Source: Agelaius tricolor (lineage: Eukaryota > Chordata > Aves > Passeriformes > Icteridae). Taken from it: a stretch of DNA of 64,000 bases. The notes under the pieces were generated by a model, which saw nothing but the letters and a program-made list of their open reading frames with translations, was not told where the DNA came from and did not search any database. The translations under genes were made by a program, and so were the position numbers. Shown here one piece after another: positions 57,327 to 64,000 of this stretch; position 1 is the stretch's first letter, and each line of letters begins with the position of its first letter. Where the stretch lies: contig JALJCS010000009.1 in the NCBI GenBank assembly GCA_023055355.1, forward strand, positions 25,197,001 to 25,261,000, written 5' to 3'.

Positions 57327-58279
57327 GAAATTTTGCACTAGATTATTCAATTTTTTTCCTCTTGTGTCTTGCTTCCCACCACCATTCTTCATGAGGATAA
57401 AAGCAATGCTTTCTAGCATGAAAAGCATGGGCAAGTGGATACAGCAGAATTCTCATCTGCCCTCTGATTACCTCTTGTGCTAAATATTTGGGTAATCCTG
57501 ACTAATGTCAGTTCTGTTTTACTTATGTGCAATGGGCCAACAGAGAGGACTCATATTAATTGGTGATGGTTGGTTTGAATCCCTTGCTCAGGGCTCTTCT
57601 CTTCCTTTTTGCTCTTCCTCTCACGTGGCAGAGACTGCCAGTTTTATGTTGTTATTTTGCACTGGGACAAAGCTGATGCTTCTCTTCCGTTGTCCTCTTT
57701 GTCTGAAGGGGTCACTTCAGCCACAAAGGGTAGTTCATTTCAGAAGAGTTAGTGGCCATTATATGCTAGTTAGGCAGCATGCTAGTGTGGGGAGAGTTAA
57801 GAAGCCTGAGGGACTCAGCTGAAGTCTAAGAATCATCCATGTTCCCAGTGTTTTTAGGGAAAGAGGATGTGAGAAGCCAAGATATGCTGCACAGTCTTCA
57901 CTCACAGGTGATGCCTCTGCCAGTGGAGGGCTTGTTCAGTGCCCAAGTTCTCTGTGAAGACTTCACTGTGTCTGCACTGCATCACAGCTCACTCAGCAGG
58001 AGCTTTTTTAAGGTTCCCCCCACAGGGGGACCTTAGCATGAAAAGAGCAGCAATAAGGTTACAGAGTGATGAAGCCAAGTTTTCCTAGTGTTATAGTCCC
58101 CACTTCTTTCCCACAGGTTGGTTCAGAAAAGTGTGTGTTCAATACAAGCCTCCATACTGAATAAAAAGGGAGAGAGATTTTAAATTTCTAGACAATCTCT
58201 GAAGCCTTCCACTTTAACCCTGAGTGTGTGATTACTTTTACTAGCCTGGACACTGTATCAGTTTGGGTCAGTTAGCATC

Positions 58280-58405
58280 TCTGTCCTCTATATTTTAATG
58301 ACAGGTAAATTGAGGTGCAGTGTGTCTTGCTAATAGCATGTCTGTCCACAAAAACACCATATCTAGGAACATAACCCATGTCTCCTGAGCCTTGCTTTTT
58401 AATCT
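58280..58405 (-). mobile_element. MIR-like ancient SINE, minus strand
   Basis: On the plus strand TATTTTAATGACAGGTAAATTGAGGTGCAG, then TGTCTTGC, then GGAACATAACCCATGTCTCCTGAGCC run in the order of the reverse complement of MIR (cattttacagatgaggaaactgaggcacag, tgacttgcc, ggattcgaacccaggtctcctgactcc). Two widely separated phrases fit in correct order, which makes this the best MIR call in the window. Confidence 0.7.
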
Positions 58406-58785
58406 GAGGCAGAGCCAAAATGTTATTATTGGATTAGGATCTGTGGTCTTTATATCTGATAGATTTGAGCTGAAGGACTTCTGAAGTCCAGGTTCCTCTT
58501 ATGCTTTTGCTCATGAAAACAATACAGTGTAATTTCATTTGCACAGACTACTTGATCTGGGGTTTATGTGAAAGGGGAAGTGGGGAGAAAGGGAGCAGCA
58601 GTACGAGTGGGTGAGCTCAAGAAAGCAAGATGAGAAAAACACATTGGCAAGTGAAGAAGGGAAAAGCAAAAGAAGGATGTTGGGACAAGATGCAAAGGGA
58701 GAAAACAAGAGAAAGCAACCTGACGGAAAGGAGAGAGATTTGAGGCCAGGGTGGCAGGGGCAGGAAGAGGTCAGGAAGCAAGGAA
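58406..58785. other. No gene seen; purine-rich part
   Basis: 58570-58770 is strongly purine-rich on the plus strand (AAAGGGAGAAAA-like words), which keeps the minus strand free of stops and yields the 197-codon frame at 58535-59128. That frame continues into the CNE-like block and has no recognisable domain. Confidence 0.55.
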
Positions 58786-58789
58786 CAGC

Positions 58790-59170
58790 ACGATATTTAA
58801 TCTCAGAGCGACTGTAGCTCTTTAGCCAGGTGGCTGGTGGGATAACCGGCAGGAAGCTGGCATTTACCTGTATGCTAATTCCTCCCTTCCTGCCAGTCTG
58901 GCAGGATGAGTGCCTGCTCTCCCGGTGAGATGAGATCATTTGAAAAGCCCCCCTGGCTGCTATTATGAGGAGCGGCTGAAGGCAGGCTCCAGTGCTGTGG
59001 TGTGTGATAAAGCATGGTAGCTGGCAGGGGAGGGGGCTGGTGGCAGTGGCAGCACTGGAGACAGGCTGCTCATTTAGCGCTGCCAAGCTCTGCGTCTGAT
59101 TAATTATGGAGCAGTTGATAAATAACATTGCAGAGATACGTAAATCACTGGGAGAGATGCAGGGAGCTGA
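58790..59170. promoter_or_regulatory. Strong candidate CNE / enhancer
   Basis: GCACGATATTTAATCTCAGAGCG, CATTTACCTGTATGCTAATTCC, GGTGAGATGAGATCATTTG, CTGCTATTATGAGGAGCGGC, GATAAAGCATGG, CTCATTTAGCGCTGCC, CTGCGTCTGATTAATTATGG (core 59098-59107), GTTGATAAATAACATTGC and GATACGTAAATCAC are packed into 380 bases, with about ten CpGs. ACGTAAAT resembles a CRE-like half site. Motif variety and CpG retention make it one of the best enhancer candidates. Confidence 0.5.
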
Positions 59171-59785
59171 GCAGGATTGAGGGACTAGCAGTGCTTGGGC
59201 AGCTCTGCTTGAGGATCGTGGTTCTTGGCACAGGCAGTGCCACGTTCGGCGGTGGCAGCTGGCAAGGGTGGCAGGCTCAGGGGTGGCAGCGAGAGGCGCA
59301 GGAACAGGGAGGCAGGCGTGCTGCTCTGGCCCACGTCACGGCTTCCAGGGAACTGTCCAAGATACGTAGGTGGTCCCTGCTAATACCACAAGCAAAAAAC
59401 CCTTTGTAGTCTCTGAGACATTCATCTGCCTGGCCCTCAGAAAAGGGGGAATGCTCTCCTCACTACTGCACAGACAAAGCATGGGGAAGCCAAGGGTTTG
59501 GCAGAAAAAGGCACTGAACCCAGCTGCCTTCTCTTCTTGCTTTTTCCCAGCTGCAGGTTTGTGGCTTAGTCCCTGCAATCTCTCCTTCCTCTGGATAAGG
59601 GTGAAAATCTATTTTTCAGAAGATATCTGTGTAGCTTCCTGAAGACACATTGTTCAACCACTAAATGCAAGGTTGGTCCCTTTGGCTTCTACAGCCCATG
59701 GATGGGGGCCCAATGGGTGTCTCAATGCCTTGGGTGCCTTTGGGAGGAGTTGTCCAGAGGGACTCATGGCCTGAGTTTGCCCATG
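59171..59785. other. No gene seen; GC-richer stretch
   Basis: 59180-59350 is GC-rich with several CpGs (GATCGTGG, CACGTTCGGCGG, AGCGAGAGGCGC, CACGTCACGG) directly after the CNE-like block and might belong to it. Frames of 80-93 codons overlap on both strands without domains. Confidence 0.45.
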
Positions 59786-59965
59786 GAACCACAGAATGGT
59801 TTGGGTTGGAAGGTATGTTAAAAGTCTTCTCATTTCAACTAGAAATGGACATGCTATGGACAAGGAACTTTCCATTAAACCAGGTTGCTCAAAGCCCAAT
59901 CCAACACGGCCTTGAACACTTCCAGGGATTGAGCATCCATCTCGCTGTAAAGAACTTCACCCTGT
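59786..59965 (-). mobile_element. CR1 LINE 3' end, minus strand
   Basis: The plus strand reads ACCACAGAATGGTTTGGGTTGG, AACCAGGTTGCTCAAAGCCC, CCAACACGGCCTTGAACACTTCC and GTAAAGAACTTCACC, the reverse complement of the CR1 3' region. The 3' end is at 59786. The sequence may extend to about 60010 with weak similarity. It is among the younger CR1 copies here. Confidence 0.9.
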
Positions 59966-62535
59966 ACCTTTGGTGTCATCTGGTTTCATCCCTGCCTTTC
60001 CTCATCCTAAAGTAGCATGTTTAAATTAACTCATTTAAAGACAGGAGGAGGAATGTAAACAGCTGACAGCTGTCGGTCAGTGAGTGCTGCCATAGTTCAA
60101 AAAGACCCAAGGACTCTTTTGAGATTCAGACCTAATCACCAGCACGTGGTAAAACACCAATACTTACACTGGGGAGCAAACATCTGGGTTGTGTCCATAC
60201 ACTAATATATTTCCATATTTGGGTAGAATAAAACAATTGGTTAATTAGAGAGGGACAAGAATCTAGAGGTGCAGCCCAGCTCACTTTGAGCAAGGAGGAG
60301 TAGTCCTCTTAAAAAAAGACTGGAATGTGGCAAATATTGACTTGATATCAAATTGTGGTGGCTATCAAGTTCTACATCTGAGGCGTGGTGAAGCAGTCAG
60401 CTGATGGTCTAATACTAAAATGTGGTCCATAACTTAATGCAGGCCTTTTTTTCAAGCAGGGGATGGGCATGGGAAGGTTGGTGGGATGAAACAGCACCTC
60501 GGTGAGGTGGGCATGAAAAGAGTTCAACCATTTTCTTTTGTACAGTAACTCCCTTCACAGCCAAGGCTCCTTGCCACAAGCCTGCCTACGAGTTTGTGCC
60601 TGTATATGTAAAAAGTGGGTTCAACCAGTGAAATCCCAGCATTAGTGAAATCTGAAGTTATTCTGGAGTGCACCACAGTGTAAAAGCAGAGTTTAAGGAT
60701 ATTGGTTTAACTTCAGGCAGCTGCTCACTCACTCCCCCACCAGCAGGATGGGGGAGAGAATTGAAGGGTACAAGTTGGAAATCTTGTGGGTTGAGATAAA
60801 GACAATTTAACAGGGAAAGCAAAAACTGCCCACACAAGCAAAGCAAAGAATTAAATCACCATTCCCAGGGGCTGGAAGGTGTTCAGCTATCCCCAGTAGA
60901 GCAGCCCCATCACGTGTAACAGTTACTTGGGAAAACAAATACCATCACTCCAAATGTTCTCCCCTTCTTCTTTTTTCCTTCAGCTTAATATACTGAACAT
61001 GATGTCATAGGGAAAGGAATATCCCTCTGGTCAGTTTGGGTCACCTGCCCCAGTTGTGTCTCGTCCCAGTTTCCCGGGCACCCCCAGTCTCCAGGCCAGC
61101 ACAGCAGAACAAAAAGCAGAAATGGCCTTGTCTCTAAGCCCTGCACAGCAATAATAAAAACACCACTATATTATTACTACTCTGCTCTGCACAAATTCAA
61201 AACGAACCCCCATACCCTCCACTGTGAAGAAAATTACTCTCCCCCAGCCAAAACCAGGACATGGATCAATGAAGAGACAAATGCAAAGGAAACTGAACCC
61301 ATTTTTCCTAATCAGAAAGTGAGGCAGTATTTTGAATGGGACAGTGTAGAAGAAAACTGGCTTGAAAAGTTTATAAAACATGAAAATACTGTTCCCATAG
61401 GGAAATTAATTTAATTGTAATGTGAAACACAGGAGATACTGGTGCAAAAAAAATACACTTAGTGCTTCGGCATGTGCTCTTGATCTGCTTTATGAAAGTG
61501 GACACAGGATGCTGAATGTAGAACATCATGAGCTGTGAGGCAGCAGCTGCCTTTATTGTGAGTTGTTTTTATCAGTGCAGATAGTTAAGTAGTTGGATGA
61601 GCATCAAAAAAAGCAGACATCTTTCAGGAAAAGCAACCATATGGGACTTCTCAGTTTTGGACCTCCCTATCCTCTATTTTAACCTTTCTATTGATTGTAC
61701 CTTTGAGCTATGCCTGGAACACATAAGGCAATACTTGCTCTTTAAGTCAAAGAGGAACCACTTCCATTCTTGGCCCACAGTTCAGCACCAAAGCTTTGTA
61801 GCAAAGCTACATGGTCAATTTTAGAGCTTGGCTGGAGGTAAAGCACCTGATCATGACTATCCAATGCTCCAGATCTTTCTTGCACTGTATTTCCTTCCTT
61901 ATAGTGGGGCAAAACTGAGCACACCCAAGTTTAGGGAATGTTGCTACTCTAAATGCAACTCAAGACTAACTCTGGGACTTGGATGATCTTTGACAATAAC
62001 TAGCTTCAATACAATGGCAAAATGGGGGAAACTAAAAAAAAACCCCTAGACAGCCTATCTTGTTGTTAGCATGTTGTCCCTTTAAAAAAGAACTTGGAAA
62101 GAAAACCCCTCTTTTGCTTAGTTTTACAGCAAAATGTTCCGAAATTTGAATCTATCAATTAAAATGTTTTTTTAAATTAGGATTGAGTAGAGTCACTAAC
62201 AACCCAACTGAGCCAGCTTCCTCCAAGTATCTGTAAATCTAGAAATGGAAAAGAAATATCTCACCAAGCTAGCCTGAAAACTCCAGATGAATAAAAAGTA
62301 AAAGAAATAACTCAGGTAAGGCAAAAGCCACAAGTAATTTAAATCTGTGAAGTGTGTTCTTTCCGATAATCTATTTTAAAGAGCTAATAGCACAGTGCAG
62401 AAAAAATGTTATAACAGTCTAATGAGGTCCCATTTAGCTTCCCTTCCATTAAGTTCTTTTGGGTCCTATCTAGGCTACTCAAATAGGTAATTTAAAACAA
62501 AACCTGCTTCTTTAGTTTAAACATGTGCTTGGTTA
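59966..62535. other. No gene seen
   Basis: Non-coding. 60045-60130 carries CAGCTGACAGCTGTCGG (two E-boxes) and CACGTGG and might be regulatory. 61990-62200 is AT-rich with AATCTATCAATTAAAATG. No repeat family or domain seen. Confidence 0.5.
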
Positions 62536-62672
62536 AGAAGGAGACTTGGGAGTTGATGCTGCCTAGGTTCTGTTACCTGCTCTGCCATCAAACTCTGCAT
62601 CTTTGACTGAAAAAGCTCCCTCCTCTGGGCCATCACTTCCTAGGTTGTAACACCCAGATTATTATTTTCACA
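62536..62672 (+). mobile_element. Possible MIR-like SINE fossil
   Basis: GAGACTTGGGAGTTGATGC, CCTAGGTTCTGTTACC, GCTCTGCCATC and, much further on, ACCCAGATTATTATTTTC suggest the left half of an MIR (gagcctgggttc, ggctctgccac). The middle is too diverged to align by eye, so this is tentative. Confidence 0.35.
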
Positions 62673-62753
62673 CACATCTGACTGGGTAAGGGAAAGCATG
62701 ATTCTCAGGGGAGAGCCTGGGATACTGTGGAAACATAAGGGTGTTTTTGGGAT

Positions 62754-62800
62754 GTGTATATATATGCTCACATATATATTTATGTGTGTATATTTGATCC
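62754..62800. repeat. TA/TG-rich simple sequence
   Basis: GTGTATATATATG, CACATATATATTTATG and TGTGTATATTTG. Degenerate dinucleotide repeat. Confidence 0.75.
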
Positions 62801-62859
62801 CAAATACGCTATGTAGGACACCTGGAGCTTGTCAGGGTTTGTTGCATGCTGGATATAAA

Positions 62860-63310
62860 GCTGTTAGATATTTATTTGTAGCTTTCTTTCACTGGAGCAA
62901 ATGAAAGCATCGGGCCTTGGGATTTTATTTATCCAGGAGCAGCTTTGACCCATGCAGGCTGTCAGTCAGGGGACGCTCATGGTTGGGGGATAGTGTACAG
63001 ACAGGGCTGCCTTCCCATGAGCCTGTTTGCCTTCCACCAGTTTTAATTACCAGGCCTTGCAAAGGTTCCTTTGGGAGAAAATTAGCCATCAGTTGGAACA
63101 GCAGCAGGCAAGACACCAGTTCACTCATGAGCTGTCAGCTAACTTTAGCCCCCATCTTGCTGAGCCATCCTTTATTTAATCAGGGTCGGAGGAGCATCCG
63201 TGCCCGGCTCTCAACTCTGCAGGTGGGGAATGATTTACTGCCCTGCTATCAGAGAGCTCTTTAATCTTGTCTTTATGAACACTTAGCACCTACAAATCAC
63301 CTGTTTGGCT
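62860..63310. promoter_or_regulatory. Candidate CNE cluster
   Basis: AT-rich and motif-rich: GATATTTATTTGTAGC, AAAGCATCGGGCC, GATTTTATTTATCC, CAGTTTTAATTACCAGG, AAATTAGCCATCAG, TTTATTTAATCAGGGTCGG, GCATCCGTGCCCGGC and AATGATTTACTGCC, with CpGs kept at five or more sites. The 115-codon frame at 62917-63264 does not resemble a protein. Probably two adjacent elements (about 62860-63080 and 63120-63310). Confidence 0.4.
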
Positions 63311-64000
63311 TGAAATACATTGCCTGCTTCATGCCTTGGTGCCCTGAAGGGGAGGATGTCAAAGGTACATCTTGTTTACACGACAAGCTGCTTTATGGAA
63401 CAGGCCCTACTGCCTGTGTGGCAAACCCTACCCCAGCCCTCTCCTCTATCTCCCTCTTGCAGTGCTTGAAGTGCATGGTTTTATCCCCTGGACACCTTCT
63501 AGAGGGTCTTCAGCCCCCTCAAACTAGCCTTTCACCTCTTCATTCCTTTACCCAGGAAGCCGGGCAGGGTATTCAATTTTTGCTGCTCTCCCTTAACTCT
63601 CTGGTTCAAACCTTGAGCTTGAAATTTCCTTTAAGATTTTCTGGTTCAAATTGTGTTCCTCCAGATGCAAAACAAAGGTGAGAGTAGCTCAGGATCAATG
63701 CTTGACTTTTCTTCAAATGCATTTTATCCCAGGTGGCTTCAAACTGTTTTCTATTCAGCCATCCCACTAGGACAGTGCAGGCAGCTTTGGGGTAGAGCAG
63801 GATAACCATGACTGTTAGTCATGCTGTATGCCAGTTTGGGACAAGAATTAAGAGTTTAATTGAAGTGAGACATGTAATTGAAACTGCAGGGGAAACTTTA
63901 GGATAGACAGCAATTATACAAATTAGGACATCATGACACTGTAGCTGTGCTTTAAGAAAGAAAAGACCTCTGATTTTAAAAAAGAACAATAACTGAAGAG
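63311..64000. other. No gene seen; right edge possibly conserved
   Basis: 63311-63815 is anonymous; the 123-codon frame at 63310-63681 has no domain. 63820-63960 (GAGTTTAATTGAAGTGAG, CATGTAATTGAAAC, AATTATACAAATTAGGAC) has CNE-like words. An 18-base word shared with 53782-53799 lies at 63939-63956. Confidence 0.45.

Larger units (their letters stand above)
54071..58275. other. No gene seen
   Basis: Non-coding. It contains the A/C-rich tract at 54821-54912, a CTCF-like word at 55107-55120 and an (AAAT)n run at 57310-57326. 56440-56520 (GGTAATGATTTTAATGTGCC) may be conserved. The 105-codon frame at 57505-57822 shows no domain. Confidence 0.5.

Noticed and set aside
58535..59128. Minus-strand open frame of 197 codons
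   Set aside because: It exists because the plus strand is purine-rich for 200 bases. It has no domain, and its right part is a CNE-like block.
1..64000. CRISPR array, bacterial operons, insertion sequences, endogenous retrovirus
   Set aside because: No spaced direct repeats, no operon structure, no long terminal repeat pair and no retroviral reading frame seen.

Overview
The window reads as vertebrate, non-coding, single-copy nuclear DNA from a bird, most likely a passerine. The dated evidence is the repeat content. There are several CR1 LINE 3' ends with typical avian CR1 sequence and the ATTCTGTG-type terminal repeat. There is one short element that joins a decayed tRNA-Ile-like part (with a B box) to a CR1-type tail, the design of TguSINE1-like SINEs, which to my knowledge are reported from passerines. 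There are also a few MIR-like fossils, and nothing resembling mammalian L1 or Alu. Repeats are sparse, as expected for a bird genome.

I find no protein-coding gene, no exon I can defend, no functional tRNA or rRNA, and no CRISPR or bacterial feature. The open frames are short. The longest (58535-59128 minus, 197 codons; 22428-22940 minus, 170; 7204-7662 minus, 152) show no recognisable domain and I treat them as chance. The only recognisable coding sequence is a broken CR1 reverse-transcriptase tail at about 4283-4860.

Layout. 1-8.6 kb: T/G-rich tract, the SINE (2.7 kb), an ancient CR1 (3.5 kb) and a younger CR1 (4.3-4.95 kb). 8.6-19.5 kb: several AT-rich blocks that keep CpG and carry dense homeodomain, octamer or paired motifs, resembling conserved non-coding elements (CNEs). 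21.9-24.7 kb: the most CpG-retaining CNE-like blocks, with a CR1 end between them. 27.5-29.4 kb: AT-rich CNE-like blocks. 32.5-34.7 kb: a block with facing GATA sites, a TATA-like box, and a block with a palindromic octamer. 37.2 kb: a long T/G tract. 40.1-40.85 kb: two CR1 fragments in opposite orientation. 44.1-47.4 kb: CNE-like blocks including an RFX-type X-box. 47.4-58.4 kb: mostly featureless, with microsatellites, MIR-like fossils and hairpins. 58.8-59.2 kb and 62.9-63.3 kb: further CNE-like blocks, with a CR1 between them.

Interpretation (inference only): gene-poor DNA with many CNE-like blocks is what the regulatory surroundings, or a large intron, of a developmental gene look like. 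The target gene is not in view. The CNE calls rest on composition and motifs read by eye; an alignment of chicken, lizard and mammal genomes would decide each one. No exciting undescribed coding system is visible. The best leads are the candidate enhancers, the TATA-containing block near 32.8 kb and a few unusual hairpins.
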